Origin: an uncultured Dehalococcoidia bacterium
GTDB taxonomy: Bacteria > Chloroflexota > Dehalococcoidia > Lucifugimonadales > UBA3495
Direction of reading: 5' to 3'
NCBI GenBank assembly: GCA_951812625.1
Contig: CATOSP010000004.1
Coordinates: 248,001 to 312,000 of the forward strand
Length of the DNA stretch: 64,000 bases
The position numbers and the translations under genes were made by a program. Of this stretch, positions 37,609-47,600 are shown in pieces; position 1 is the stretch's first letter; each line of letters begins with the position of its first letter. The notes under the pieces were generated by a model. That model did not search any database and had not been told where the DNA came from. It saw only the letters and a program-made list of their open reading frames with translations.

Positions 37609-39189
37609 ATGGTCCTTAGTCCCTGGGATGAGTCCTCTTTCAATCAGTTCCTGGTGTTCCTCGAAACTGCCATGACTTACCACCAAGACGTTTACGCCGA
37701 TACTGATACGCTCCTGGCCCGGCTTGCCGGGTTTTTCTCGTCTCGCCAGGTCAACGCCTACCTGGTGGGCGGCTGCATCCGCGACGCATTGATGGGACGG
37801 CCTCCCGGCCGTGACTTGGACTTGGCAGTGCAGGGGAACGCACTGCAATTGGGCAGAGCATTGGCGGACTCGCTAGGGGGCGGGTACGGGGTGATCGGGC
37901 GGGAGCATGGCGTAGCCAGGGTATTGGTTCCCGGTTCTGGCTGGACCATTGACCTGGCCTCCTTCACCGGTACGATCGAGGACGATCTGGCGAGGCGGGA
38001 TTTTACCATCGACGCTATGGCAGTCCCGCTGACCCTGTGGGACTCTGACTCTCTTGACGAAGTGGTTATAGACCCGCTAAACGGACGGCAGGACCTGCTA
38101 GGCAAGTTAGTAAGAGCAGTAGGCCCCGGAGTGTTCCGCGAAGACCCTGGTCGCCTGTTGCGGGCGGTACGTTTAGCTGGCCAACTGAGGTTCCGGCTGA
38201 CCCCGGAGACCGCACGCATGGTGGGGGGGAACGCACACCTGGTAGGCCAGGTCCCGGGGGAGAGGCTGCGGGACGAGTTCCTCGCAATTCTGGCCCTGGA
38301 TGGGGCCCGTCCCTTCCTGGAGGTGCTGGACCGACTGGACATTCTCTGCCGGGTCATCCCCGAACTGGAGGTGACCAAGGGCGTCGACCAACCCCGAATG
38401 CACTACTGGGACGTTTGGGGGCATCTGATTCACACCGTCGAATATGCCGAGGGAGTTACCAACGGACACCAGCACTCGCCGGTTTATTCCCTAACCCCTT
38501 GGGACCCCCAGACCAGGGCCCATTTCGATCAGGTGCTGGCTGGCGCACACACCCGCCGGACGTATCTCAAGCTGGCGGGACTACTCCATGACATCGCCAA
38601 GCCACAGACTAAAAGTGTCGATGAGACGGGTCGGACACGGTTCCTGGGCCACTCGGAGTTGGGAGCCGACATGGTGAGGGAGAGGCTGACACAACTCAGG
38701 TTGCCCAACAAGATCATAGACACCGTTGCCACGATGGTGAACTATCACCTGCGGCCAGATACTATGTGGCAGGGCTTGGACCATCCCACTCCAAGGGCTG
38801 TTTACCGTTACTTCCGAGACTTGGGAGACGCGGCCATTGACACACTGTACCTGTCCCTGGCTGACTATCTTGCGGCCAAGGGGCCGGAGTATTCGCTCGA
38901 AGACTGGGGCCTCCATGCTAGAATGGTTGCATATTTGCTCGATGCTAGTAGCAAGCCCCGCGTGTCCGACCGCAAGAATCGGCTGGTTACCGGACGTGAC
39001 TTGATAGAAAAACTTCAACTTGAGCCTGGTCCCATCTTCGGGGAAATCCTCGACCGGATCGACGAAGCGCAGGGAACGGGTGAAATTTCCTCCAGAGATG
39101 AAGGGTTGGCTTTGGCAGCTTGCCTGCTGGAGGATATCCGCTCTGAAAACGTGGAGCCTCTACAGGGTGATCGACAGCATCCAGTGTAG
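37609..39189 (+). CDS. CCA tRNA nucleotidyltransferase / poly(A) polymerase family with HD domain
   Basis: 526 residues. The nucleotidyltransferase head has VGGCIRDALMGRPPGRDLDLAV (about 50-71) with the catalytic DxD; then RRDFTIDAMAV and DPLNGRQDLL; a RNA-binding segment EDPGRLLRAVRLAGQL; and an HD domain with HDIAKP around 328-333. The family adds CCA to tRNA 3' ends or adenylates RNA; the extra C-terminal HD domain may give phosphohydrolase activity. The start is uncertain: ATG at 37609 and ATG at 37672 both lack a clear ribosome-binding site. It precedes secD by 45 bases. Confidence 0.85.
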   Translation: MVLSPWDESSFNQFLVFLETAMTYHQDVYADTDTLLARLAGFFSSRQVNAYLVGGCIRDALMGRPPGRDLDLAVQGNALQLGRALADSLGGGYGVIGREHGVARVLVPGSGWTIDLASFTGTIEDDLARRDFTIDAMAVPLTLWDSDSLDEVVIDPLNGRQDLLGKLVRAVGPGVFREDPGRLLRAVRLAGQLRFRLTPETARMVGGNAHLVGQVPGERLRDEFLAILALDGARPFLEVLDRLDILCRVIPELEVTKGVDQPRMHYWDVWGHLIHTVEYAEGVTNGHQHSPVYSLTPWDPQTRAHFDQVLAGAHTRRTYLKLAGLLHDIAKPQTKSVDETGRTRFLGHSELGADMVRERLTQLRLPNKIIDTVATMVNYHLRPDTMWQGLDHPTPRAVYRYFRDLGDAAIDTLYLSLADYLAAKGPEYSLEDWGLHARMVAYLLDASSKPRVSDRKNRLVTGRDLIEKLQLEPGPIFGEILDRIDEAQGTGEISSRDEGLALAACLLEDIRSENVEPLQGDRQHPV

Positions 39190-39234
39190 AGAATTCACGA
39201 TTCAGGCAGAGAAATCACATTTTCGGGGTGGCAG

Positions 39235-41049
39235 ATGCGGGCGCGTAGTATCCGGCTAACACTGATAGTCCTGGTCATACTGGGGCTGGCTCTGGCGTCA
39301 TTGGCATTCCGCGACGTCAATATCAACATTCCCGGTATTCCGGGGTTTGAAAGGGGCGGCCCTGGTCCGCTGGGCCTGAAGCTGGGTCTGGACCTTCAAG
39401 GCGGCGGGCACTTGGTCTACCAGGCGGACACAGGGACTCGCTTGGACCTGGTTTTCGACCAACCCACGCGGGCGGATAACATAGACTCAGCCCTGGACGG
39501 GTCGGGCATTTCCACCCCGGAGCAGGGGCAGGGTTTCTCCATCGAGTCCACAGACTCCACGAACTTCCGCGTCCGCGCACCACTGCTGACCGTCGAGCAG
39601 CGGGAACAGGCACGTCAAGCCATTGAGGAGAATGTCGGTACGCTGGACAGCTTCCAGGTCACCGACATCAGCGACCCGACCTCCGACCAGATGGAAGGGG
39701 TGCTGGACACCATCAACCGGCGGGTCAACCGCTTCGGCATCGAGGAGCCCATCGTGCAGCGGTTCGGGGACGACCGGCTAATTGTCCAGCTTCCCGGGGC
39801 CAGTGGCACCATAACCGAGCTTGCCTTCACAGAGCCGGTGGAAGGCTCCGACCTCCGAGCTGTCCTCGGTCTGATGGAGTTTCGAGACCTGTCCTACGAG
39901 CAGCTGGACGACCGGTCTTTCAAGGTAACATCGGACACTCTCGGTGCGGATCGTCGGACCGAACTCATCAACACTCTTGAGTCGAAGATCGGAGCGCTTG
40001 CGTCCTACAGCTTTGTCAGCGGCATTGACCGGGCCAAGGACCTAATAGGCAGGACGGCGCGGCTGGAGTTCAAGCGGCGCACCTGCGCAGACCAATTCTG
40101 CAATGTCTTCGAAGACTCGGACATCGGGTTGACTGGCGACCAGCTGGAGAGTGCCTTCGCCACCCAGGATCAGGTGGGCACCGGATGGGTAATCAACATC
40201 CAGTTCGACGACGAGGGCAGTGAGCTGTTTTCCGACCTGACGAGGGCCATCGTGGGGGTGGAGTCGGAACGCATAGCCGTTTTCATGGACAGCGAGGAAC
40301 TCCTCGCCCCAGTGGCGCGGGCGTGGATACGGGACGGACGCAGCGAGATTAGCGGCAGTTCCTTCGACCCATTCACCCGTGAGGAAGCGCAGACGCTGGC
40401 CATCCAGTTGGAGTCGGGCCGGCTACAGGTGCCGTTGAAGCTCATCCAGGAGAGGGATGTTGACGCCCTGCTAGGGAAGGAATCGCTGGAAGCGAGCCTG
40501 CAGGCCGGGTTCGTTGGCCTGGGGTTGGTCATTGTGTTCATGCTGGTCTATTACCGGATGGCCGGACTGGTGGCGGCGGCGGCGCTGGTCTTTTACTCCC
40601 TGATTCTGCTGGCCGTGTTCAAGCTGGTGCCCATCACCCTGACTCTGTCCCACATCGGCGGGTTCATCCTATCAATCGGTATGGCGGTGGACGCGAATAT
40701 CCTTATCTTTGAGCGTATGAAGGAAGAGGTCCGCATCGGGCGGACCCTGGCGTCTTCGATGGAGGTGGGCTTCAACCGGGCATGGCCCGCCATTCGCGAC
40801 GGAAACTTCTCTACTCTCATAACCTGCGGGGTGCTCATCTGGTTCGGAGACCGGCTGGGCGGCGGACTCATCACCGGGTTCGCCATCAGCCTTGGTATCG
40901 GGGTTCTCATCAGCATGTTCACGGCGCTGGTCGTCAGCCGGAACTTGCTGCAACTGCTGGCATGGGCCGGGTTCAGCCGCCGGGTCAACCTGTTCACTCC
41001 CGGACCAGCTCCCCGTTCACTCCAGCAAAACGTGGGGGGTGGCGCATAA
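39235..41049 (+). CDS. secD: Protein translocase subunit SecD
   Basis: 604 residues, membrane. One N-terminal transmembrane helix (about 8-25), a large extracytoplasmic P1 region beginning GLKLGLDLQGGGHLVYQ (about 48-64), then five helices from about 420 on, with the conserved GGFILSIGMAVDANILIFERMKEE (about 467-490) and LITCGVLIWFGD. SecD with SecF uses the proton gradient to pull exported proteins out of SecYEG. GGGGTGG precedes the ATG. secF starts three bases after its stop. Confidence 0.92.
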   Translation: MRARSIRLTLIVLVILGLALASLAFRDVNINIPGIPGFERGGPGPLGLKLGLDLQGGGHLVYQADTGTRLDLVFDQPTRADNIDSALDGSGISTPEQGQGFSIESTDSTNFRVRAPLLTVEQREQARQAIEENVGTLDSFQVTDISDPTSDQMEGVLDTINRRVNRFGIEEPIVQRFGDDRLIVQLPGASGTITELAFTEPVEGSDLRAVLGLMEFRDLSYEQLDDRSFKVTSDTLGADRRTELINTLESKIGALASYSFVSGIDRAKDLIGRTARLEFKRRTCADQFCNVFEDSDIGLTGDQLESAFATQDQVGTGWVINIQFDDEGSELFSDLTRAIVGVESERIAVFMDSEELLAPVARAWIRDGRSEISGSSFDPFTREEAQTLAIQLESGRLQVPLKLIQERDVDALLGKESLEASLQAGFVGLGLVIVFMLVYYRMAGLVAAAALVFYSLILLAVFKLVPITLTLSHIGGFILSIGMAVDANILIFERMKEEVRIGRTLASSMEVGFNRAWPAIRDGNFSTLITCGVLIWFGDRLGGGLITGFAISLGIGVLISMFTALVVSRNLLQLLAWAGFSRRVNLFTPGPAPRSLQQNVGGGA

Positions 41050-41052
41050 GCG

Positions 41053-42051
41053 ATGTTGGATATTGTTGGAAAACGGGGTTGGTACTTCTTGGTTTCGGCT
41101 TTGCTCATTCTGCCGGGTCTGGTGTCGATGATTGCGCCTCCCGGTGGTTGGTCCAATGGCGGTTCAGGGTTGAGGCCAGGGATCGACTTTACCAGCGGCT
41201 CGGCGTTGCAGGTGTCATTCGACCAGCCGGTGACCGAAGCCCAAGTGCAGGACCGGCTGGACCGGTTGGGACACGACGAGGCATTGATCCAGAGAATCGG
41301 GACTCGCAACTTCTTGATCCGCACCAGGGTGCTGGAGGAAGCTGCCGGCGACGAAGAGTCTGAGCGGGAGCGTATCGTCAAGGACCTGGAGGAACACCTT
41401 GGTCTGGAGCGGGCCAAGGTGCAGTTCGACTCGGTCTCACCAATCATCGCCGGGGAGACAGTCCGCACCGCCTTCTACGCGGTGCTGGTAGCATCGGTGG
41501 GCATCCTGCTGTACATCTGGTACGCTTTCCGGCGCGTTCCCAAGGCTTACCGGTATGGCGTGAGCGCGATTTTTGCCCTGGTTCATGACGTGCTGTTCGT
41601 TCTGGGGGTATTCTCCATACTCGGCCGGTTCCTCAACATGGAAGTCAACTCCATGTTCATCGTAGGGGTGCTCATCGTCGCCGGCTACAGCGTCAACGAC
41701 ACCATAGTCGTCTTCGACAGGATTCGGGAGAACCTGCTGCGGTTCCCGGACCGCCCACTTACCGCCACGGTGAACCAGAGCATAATGGACACGGTGGGCC
41801 GGTCCTTGAACACCAGCTTCACCACCCTGTTCGTGCTGCTGGCCCTGCTGTTAATGGGCGGGCCTAGCATCCGGGAGTTGCTTCTGGTGGTCGCGGTGGG
41901 TGCCATCATCGGGACCTACAGCTCCATCTTCGTGGCCAGCCAGTTCCTGGTCATCTGGGAGCGTGGTGAGATTGGCCGGGCACTGCGGCTCAGGCGGCGA
42001 ACCGCTGCCGCCGCGGCCTCGTCGCTGTTGTCGATTATTGGCCGGGGGTAA
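41053..42051 (+). CDS. secF: Protein translocase subunit SecF
   Basis: 332 residues, membrane. The GIDFTSGSALQV motif (about 43-54) leads the short extracytoplasmic domain; five more helices follow, including the RND-type motif VAGYSVNDTIVVFDRIREN (about 212-230). It is the partner of SecD, three bases upstream. Its last 17 bases overlap, tail to tail, the end of the convergent alcohol dehydrogenase gene, leaving no room for a terminator between them. Confidence 0.92.
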   Translation: MLDIVGKRGWYFLVSALLILPGLVSMIAPPGGWSNGGSGLRPGIDFTSGSALQVSFDQPVTEAQVQDRLDRLGHDEALIQRIGTRNFLIRTRVLEEAAGDEESERERIVKDLEEHLGLERAKVQFDSVSPIIAGETVRTAFYAVLVASVGILLYIWYAFRRVPKAYRYGVSAIFALVHDVLFVLGVFSILGRFLNMEVNSMFIVGVLIVAGYSVNDTIVVFDRIRENLLRFPDRPLTATVNQSIMDTVGRSLNTSFTTLFVLLALLLMGGPSIRELLLVVAVGAIIGTYSSIFVASQFLVIWERGEIGRALRLRRRTAAAAASSLLSIIGRG

Positions 42052-43069
42052 ACGTCAACCTTCCCAAGACACTCCGGGTGGCCAGCAATTCCATTGCTTC
42101 GGCCACCTCTTCCAAGCGCAGGACGCGGCTGACCACCGGTTGCATGTGGCCCGCGGCCACCATATCCGCAACCTGCTGGACGGCAGCGCGGTTGACCCCT
42201 GACGAACCCATCAACCGGGCGGCGCGGAAGATGATCTCCGCCAGGTTAAGCTGCACGGGATCGCCCGCCACCTCGCCCAGCAGGACCAGCCTGCCGTACT
42301 GGGACAGGCTGCGCAGGGTGGACGGGAACAGGGCCGACCCCACGTTATCAATGATAACGTCCGCCCCCTCGTCTTCGGACAACGCCATTACCAGTTCGCT
42401 GAAGTCCAGTTCCTCCGTGTGGAGAATTTCTTCCGCTCCCAAGGCGGCGAACTCCCCCAGCTTGTCGGGGGAGGTAGTCACTGCCAGGACTCGGCCTCCC
42501 AGGCTAACTGCGGACTGAATGGCATGGATACCCAAACCGCCTCCCGCTCCTGTTACTACCACGGTCTCGCCCGGCTGGACGGCGGCAACGTTCTGCACGG
42601 CTTCCCAAGCAACTCCCATCGGGCAGGCGTATAGGGCAGCATCCGTCAGGTCCGCCTCTGCGGGGATGGGCACCACACTGGTCTCATTGACGACCACATA
42701 CTCGGCGAGTCCTCCGTTGCGGCCGTGGCCGATGCCTTCCCCTCGCAGACAGCGGTGCTCCCTTCCCTTGCGGCAGCGTTGGCATTCCCCACAGGCATTG
42801 GTTAGTAGAGAGACTACTTTAACTCCGGAAATGACGGACTCCACTCCCGGCCCCACGTCGACCACTGTCCCGGATATTTCATGGCCCAGAATCACGCCGG
42901 GAACAATGCCGCGGCGGAGGACGCCGGTCATCACCAGCAGGTCGTGGTGGCAGAAGCCGCAGGCCGCGACCTTGACCAATACCTCTCTGGGGCCAGGGCT
43001 TGGGATGGGCACGTCTCGAACCGCCAACCTCGGCGGGCGTCCCGATTGTTCCACCATCAAAGCACGCAT
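42035..43069 (-). CDS. Zinc-dependent MDR-family alcohol dehydrogenase
   Basis: 344 residues. Catalytic zinc ligands Cys37 or 40 (CGFCHHD) and His/Glu of GHEISG (about 62-67); structural zinc Cys cluster CGECQRCRKGREHRC (about 93-107); nucleotide-binding GAGGGLG (about 175-181). The family oxidises alcohols or reduces ketones with NAD(P). The substrate is unknown. A -35/-10 pair (43081-43109) lies so close that the ATG is only a few bases into the transcript. The gene converges with secF (17-base overlap) and diverges from nfo. Confidence 0.9.
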   Translation of the reverse strand: MRALMVEQSGRPPRLAVRDVPIPSPGPREVLVKVAACGFCHHDLLVMTGVLRRGIVPGVILGHEISGTVVDVGPGVESVISGVKVVSLLTNACGECQRCRKGREHRCLRGEGIGHGRNGGLAEYVVVNETSVVPIPAEADLTDAALYACPMGVAWEAVQNVAAVQPGETVVVTGAGGGLGIHAIQSAVSLGGRVLAVTTSPDKLGEFAALGAEEILHTEELDFSELVMALSEDEGADVIIDNVGSALFPSTLRSLSQYGRLVLLGEVAGDPVQLNLAEIIFRAARLMGSSGVNRAAVQQVADMVAAGHMQPVVSRVLRLEEVAEAMELLATRSVLGRLTFTPGQ

Positions 43070-43080
43070 GATTGGTTGGG

Positions 43081-43116
43081 ATTATAGCGGTGGAAGGCAA
43101 TGCCACCAACTATAAT
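43081..43116. promoter_or_regulatory. Divergent, dyad-symmetric promoter region (ADH / nfo)
   Basis: An inverted repeat has ATTATAG...GGTGG on the left and CCACC...CTATAAT on the right. On the minus strand it gives TTGGTG (43104-43109), 17 bp, TATAAT (43081-43086) for the alcohol dehydrogenase. On the plus strand TATAAT (43111-43116) could serve nfo but has a poor -35. The two promoters overlap completely. Confidence 0.55.
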
Positions 43117-43212
43117 GAAGGGCGATAGCCGGAGAAGAATTGCTACCTGATCATCGTTCCCAGAAACCTCGGTATCCTCCGGCGTCATTCTGTAGGTACA
43201 GGGAGAATTGAA

Positions 43213-44070
43213 GTGAGAATCGGCGCGCATGTGTCCACGTCCGGGGGAATAAGCAAGGCGGTGGGCCGGGGGGTAGAAATCGGGTGCGAGACGGTTCAGA
43301 TATTCGGCTCCGCGCCCCAGGCCTGGGCCTTCAAGCCCGTTCCAGACTCGGAGATTGAGGCGTTTCGTCGGGAGGCGGCTGAGGCAGGTATGGAGCGAGT
43401 CTATCTCCATGCCATCTACCTAATTAACCTGGGCGCGCCTGATGCGGCCCGGCTGGAGAAAGGTATCCAGTCCTTAACCAACTACATGACGCTTGCCGCA
43501 GCCATAGGCGCGGAAGGAGTTATATTCCACCCCGGCAGCCACAAGGGGGCCGGGTTCGAGGCCATTCTGCCTCAGGTTGTGGACTCTGTCTCCAAGGTGC
43601 TGGAGAACTCCCCGGAAGGACCATACCTTGCGGTCGAGAACATGGCCGGCATGGGCCAGCACATCGGGGCCAGGCTGGATGAACTGGGCCAGATAATACA
43701 AGGCGTGGACAACCCCCGGCTGAGGGTGTGCCTGGACACGCAGCATACCTTCGCCGCGGGCTACGATCTGACCACTGGGCAGGGTATTGAGAACATGATC
43801 GCCGAGTTCGACGACGCCATCGGACTTTCGAGGTTGGCGGCGGTACACGCCAACGACTCCAAGCGTCCCTGCGGCTCCGGAGTGGACCGCCACGACAACA
43901 TCGGCGAGGGGTTCATAGGAGAGGACGGATTCGCCACCATCATGGGGCATCCCGCTTTTGCCAACGTGCCCTTTTTCTTGGAAGTGCCTGGGTTTGAGGG
44001 CAACGGCCCTGACCACCAGAACGTGGAGATACTGAAGGCAATCCGAAGCCGGGTGGGCCTGGAAGCCTGA
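43213..44070 (+). CDS. nfo: Endonuclease IV (AP endonuclease)
   Basis: A 285-residue TIM-barrel AP endonuclease. It begins MRIGAHVSTSGGISKAV and carries the trinuclear zinc ligands in FHPGSHKGAG, AVENMAGMGQHIG, CLDTQHTFAAGYD, VHANDSK.P.GSGVDRHDNIGEG and PFFLEVPG. It cleaves the 5' side of abasic sites in base-excision repair. It starts with GTG; AGGGAGAA lies upstream. The metallopeptidase gene begins at the last base of its stop codon (TGATG), so the two are translationally coupled. Confidence 0.93.
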   Translation: MRIGAHVSTSGGISKAVGRGVEIGCETVQIFGSAPQAWAFKPVPDSEIEAFRREAAEAGMERVYLHAIYLINLGAPDAARLEKGIQSLTNYMTLAAAIGAEGVIFHPGSHKGAGFEAILPQVVDSVSKVLENSPEGPYLAVENMAGMGQHIGARLDELGQIIQGVDNPRLRVCLDTQHTFAAGYDLTTGQGIENMIAEFDDAIGLSRLAAVHANDSKRPCGSGVDRHDNIGEGFIGEDGFATIMGHPAFANVPFFLEVPGFEGNGPDHQNVEILKAIRSRVGLEA

Positions 44071-44435
44071 TGCACATCTCCCGCCGGGAGTTCAACCGCC
44101 TTGTCCGAGCGGCCTACCGACAGCTGCCTCCGGCGATGAGGGATGCGCTGGAAAACGTGGCCGTTGTCGTGGAGGAGTGGCCCACTCCCGACGACCTGGA
44201 ACTGACGGACGGGGAAGGAACCCTGTTTGGGCTCTATACTGGAGTCCCTCTGCCGGAACGTGAGGGAGGCTGGCCCGCACTTCCAGACCGTATCGCCATC
44301 TTCCGCCAGCCGATTATGCGTAGTTGCAAGACACGCGCCGAGGCCCAGCGGGAGATACGCATCACCCTGTGGCACGAGGTCGGCCACTACCTGGGAATGA
44401 CCGAGGAAGACCTGCACCGCGCTGGGTATGGGTAG
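44070..44435 (+). CDS. Zincin-like metallopeptidase family protein (PF06262 type)
   Basis: A 121-residue protein with HEVGHYLGM (HExxH, residues about 106-114) as the only zinc-site motif, preceded by IAIFRQPI and EIRITLWHEVGH; a Glu or Asp of EEDLH may be the third ligand. This is the compact zincin-like family often called DUF1025. Activity has not been shown for most members. It overlaps nfo by one base and is in one transcript with it. Confidence 0.8.
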   Translation: MHISRREFNRLVRAAYRQLPPAMRDALENVAVVVEEWPTPDDLELTDGEGTLFGLYTGVPLPEREGGWPALPDRIAIFRQPIMRSCKTRAEAQREIRITLWHEVGHYLGMTEEDLHRAGYG

Positions 44436-44477
44436 TCAGGCCGCGGATTCGGCGACCGCCTGTCAGCGTTTTCGTGG

Positions 44478-45026
44478 TTGTCCCCGTTGATTAGACGTTT
44501 GAAGCGGGATCCAATACGAGCACTGGCATGGGTCATCGCTACCGGGTTCGGGACGGGACTGTCACCCGTCGCACCGGGGACGGTCGGCAGCCTGGCGGCG
44601 GTGGTGATGTTCTACTTGTCCCCATTCTATGGTGGTCGGCCTACGTCCCTGTACAGTCCGTTCTCGATTATCTTGGGTTTGGTAGTTCTCGCCACCTTTT
44701 TCGTCGGAATATGGGCAGCTAATACAATATCGTCGCAGGAAGAGCCTGACCCCGGCTACATAGTATGGGACGAGTTCGTGGGCATGTGGACTACATGCCT
44801 GTTCTTGCCCAAGGATCTCTTGTGGTTGGCAACTGCATTCCTGGTATTTCGAACTCTTGACGTGGTCAAGCCCTTTCCCATACGCCGGTTGGAACGTCTC
44901 CACGGCGGACTAGGGATTATGGCGGACGACCTGCTCGCGGGGATCTACGGGGTAGCGTTGTGCTACGGATTCTTGTGGCTCCACAGGTCCCTGCCGGCCG
45001 AGGTCTTCAAGACTGGTGGGTATTGA
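44478..45026 (+). CDS. pgpA: Phosphatidylglycerophosphatase A
   Basis: 182 residues, integral membrane. The family signature is FGTGLSPVAPGTVGSLAA (about 24-41), then DPGYIVWDEFVGMW (about 91-104), and FRTLDVVKPFPIRRLE...GGLGIMADDLLAG (about 125-152). It dephosphorylates phosphatidylglycerol phosphate to phosphatidylglycerol. It starts at a TTG without a clear ribosome-binding site; a second TTG at 44487 is possible. Three to four helices are seen, as usual. Confidence 0.88.
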   Translation: MSPLIRRLKRDPIRALAWVIATGFGTGLSPVAPGTVGSLAAVVMFYLSPFYGGRPTSLYSPFSIILGLVVLATFFVGIWAANTISSQEEPDPGYIVWDEFVGMWTTCLFLPKDLLWLATAFLVFRTLDVVKPFPIRRLERLHGGLGIMADDLLAGIYGVALCYGFLWLHRSLPAEVFKTGGY

Positions 45027-45062
45027 GGGCAGGAGCGGTTCAATGCGGGTTTGAAATTCAGA

Positions 45063-45091
45063 TTGCCCGCAAATTAGGCGTGTGGTATACT
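45063..45091 (+). promoter_or_regulatory. Promoter of the rpsB operon
   Basis: TTGCCC (45063-45068), 17-bp spacer, extended -10 TGGTATACT with TATACT at 45086-45091. Expected start of transcription is about 80 bases before the rpsB ATG. Confidence 0.6.
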
Positions 45092-45179
45092 CGCCGCCAA
45101 GTGCATTTTTGGACATTAGCCCAACCTTTTGATTGGAAGTACGGGCAAAAGCGAGAGGACGGATAGAAAGGCGAGGTAT

Positions 45180-46145
45180 ATGGTACAGGCTATAGAAGCC
45201 CCCCCGGCGGATCGTCCGGCACCCCCGCCGCGAGAGCCGCTGACGATGAAATCACTGCTGGAGGCTGGAGTCCACTTCGGACACCAGACCCGGCGGTGGA
45301 ATCCGCAGATGAAGCGGTACATCTTCACCCAGCGCAACGGCATCCACATCATCGATCTCCAGCAGACCCTGGGCCTGATTAACGAGGCTTACCGGGCGAT
45401 GGTGCAGCTTGTCGCCGACGGCGGCAAGGTGCTGTTCGTCGGGACCAAGCGGCAGGCGCAGGAGGTTATGCAAGGCGAGGCCGAACGTTCCGGAATGTGG
45501 TACGTCAACCAACGCTGGCTTGGCGGGACGCTGACCAACTTCCAGACGATCCGGGGCCGCATCAACTACATGTTGGAGTTGCAGCAGAAGCGCGACCAGG
45601 GCTACTTCCGGCTGCTGCCGAAGAAGGAGGGGGTCAAGCTGCGGGACACCCTCGCCAGGTTGGAGAAATACTTCATCGGAATGAAGGACATGACCGGCCT
45701 TCCCCAAGCTCTCTTCGTCGTCGACATCGGCAAAGAGGATATCTGCATTGCTGAAGCGATCAGGGCTGGGGTTCAGGTCTTTGCCATCGTCGACACCGAC
45801 TGCGACCCGGGCAAGGTGACTCACGCCATCCCCGGCAATGACGACGCTGTGCGCTCCATCCGGCTGATAGCGGGCAGGATGGCGAACGCCATCCTCGAAG
45901 GACAAGCCCAGCGGGAGGCAATGCTGCTGGCCCAGCAGGAGGCGGAAGCCGAGGCCGAGCGAGAAGCGTTGGCATTGGAGGAACAGGACGAGGAAGACCG
46001 TGAGTTGACCCTCGACGAGCAGATCCAGCGCGACATGGAATTCCTGGTCCAGGACGCTCCCGTCACCGAAGCAGACTTCCTCGCCGCCGCTCCCGCGACT
46101 GAAGAACCAGCTCCTACCTCCGACCCACCTCCTTCCGGCGGGTAA
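45180..46145 (+). CDS. rpsB: 30S ribosomal protein S2
   Basis: 321 residues from the ATG at 45180; an upstream frame to 45129 is not needed. The uS2 core begins [20 protein letters not shown] at about residue 23, with [19 protein letters not shown] and [20 protein letters not shown]. Two extensions flank it: a Pro-rich N-terminal tail of about 22 residues and an acidic C-terminal tail of about 75 residues rich in Ala, Glu and Pro. Known S2 is about 240 residues. First gene of the long operon with tsf, pyrH and frr. Confidence 0.93.
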   Translation: MVQAIEAPPADRPAPPPREPLTMKSLLEAGVHFGHQTRRWNPQMKRYIFTQRNGIHIIDLQQTLGLINEAYRAMVQLVADGGKVLFVGTKRQAQEVMQGEAERSGMWYVNQRWLGGTLTNFQTIRGRINYMLELQQKRDQGYFRLLPKKEGVKLRDTLARLEKYFIGMKDMTGLPQALFVVDIGKEDICIAEAIRAGVQVFAIVDTDCDPGKVTHAIPGNDDAVRSIRLIAGRMANAILEGQAQREAMLLAQQEAEAEAEREALALEEQDEEDRELTLDEQIQRDMEFLVQDAPVTEADFLAAAPATEEPAPTSDPPPSGG

Positions 46146-46254
46146 AGGCTTCCCGGTACCTGATGTCCGGCGGTAGTCTGTCCTCGCCGATGAGAGTCTG
46201 TCTGCCGGACGCAACAATCCTTCCCTTCGCCTCAAAATAACAGGAGGAACACAC

Positions 46255-46758
46255 TTGGCCGTCACCGCCCAGCAAATTCGAGATCTCCGGAACCAGACCG
46301 GCGCCGGTGTGATGGACTGCAAGCAGGCCTTGGAAGCCAGTGGTGGCGACCCGGAGAAGGCTGCGGAAGCACTCCGGGAAAAGGGACTTGCCCAGGCTGC
46401 CCGGCGTGCCGATCGGGATACTAACCAGGGGCTGATCGAGTCCTACGTCCATACTGGCGGACGGGTGGGTGCCTTGGTCGAATTGGGCTGCGAAAGCGAC
46501 TTCGTGGCGCGGACTCCCGAGTTCAGGGCCCTTGCCCATGACATTGCCATGCAGGTTGCCGCAATGTCCCCGGCCTATCTGGACGAAGGGGACATAGAGG
46601 AGGGGGACGACCGTTCCCCAGCCCAGGTCAGCCTGCTCCGCCAGCCCTTCATCAAGGACAACTCCAGTTCCGTGGGCGAGGTTGTCCAGGAACTGGCCGC
46701 CAAAATGGGCGAGAACGTCAGGGTGCTCCGGTTCTCCAGGCTGGCTTTGGGGGAGTAG
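46255..46758 (+). CDS. tsf: Elongation factor Ts (short form)
   Basis: 167 residues, against 283 in E. coli. The N-terminal UBA-like domain is complete (LRNQTGAGVMDCKQAL, residues about 10-25, then EKAAEALREKGLAQAARRADR). The core has the EF-Tu-contacting GALVELGCESDFVARTPEF (about 66-84) and ends after one short subdomain. Short EF-Ts of this size is known from Dehalococcoides, so it is normal for this lineage, not truncated. It starts with TTG after AGGAGG. It catalyses GDP release from EF-Tu. Confidence 0.92.
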   Translation: MAVTAQQIRDLRNQTGAGVMDCKQALEASGGDPEKAAEALREKGLAQAARRADRDTNQGLIESYVHTGGRVGALVELGCESDFVARTPEFRALAHDIAMQVAAMSPAYLDEGDIEEGDDRSPAQVSLLRQPFIKDNSSSVGEVVQELAAKMGENVRVLRFSRLALGE

Positions 46759-46773
46759 CCGCCCAACCAATAA

Positions 46774-47598
<825 letters not shown>

Positions 47599-47600
47599 TC

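Noticed and set aside
45252-46322. 356-codon minus-strand open frame opposite rpsB
   Set aside because: Antisense to the conserved ribosomal protein gene; composition typical of a shadow frame.
46255-46758. Calling tsf truncated because it is far shorter than in E. coli
   Set aside because: Short EF-Ts of this length is normal in Dehalococcoides and the ending motif is complete.
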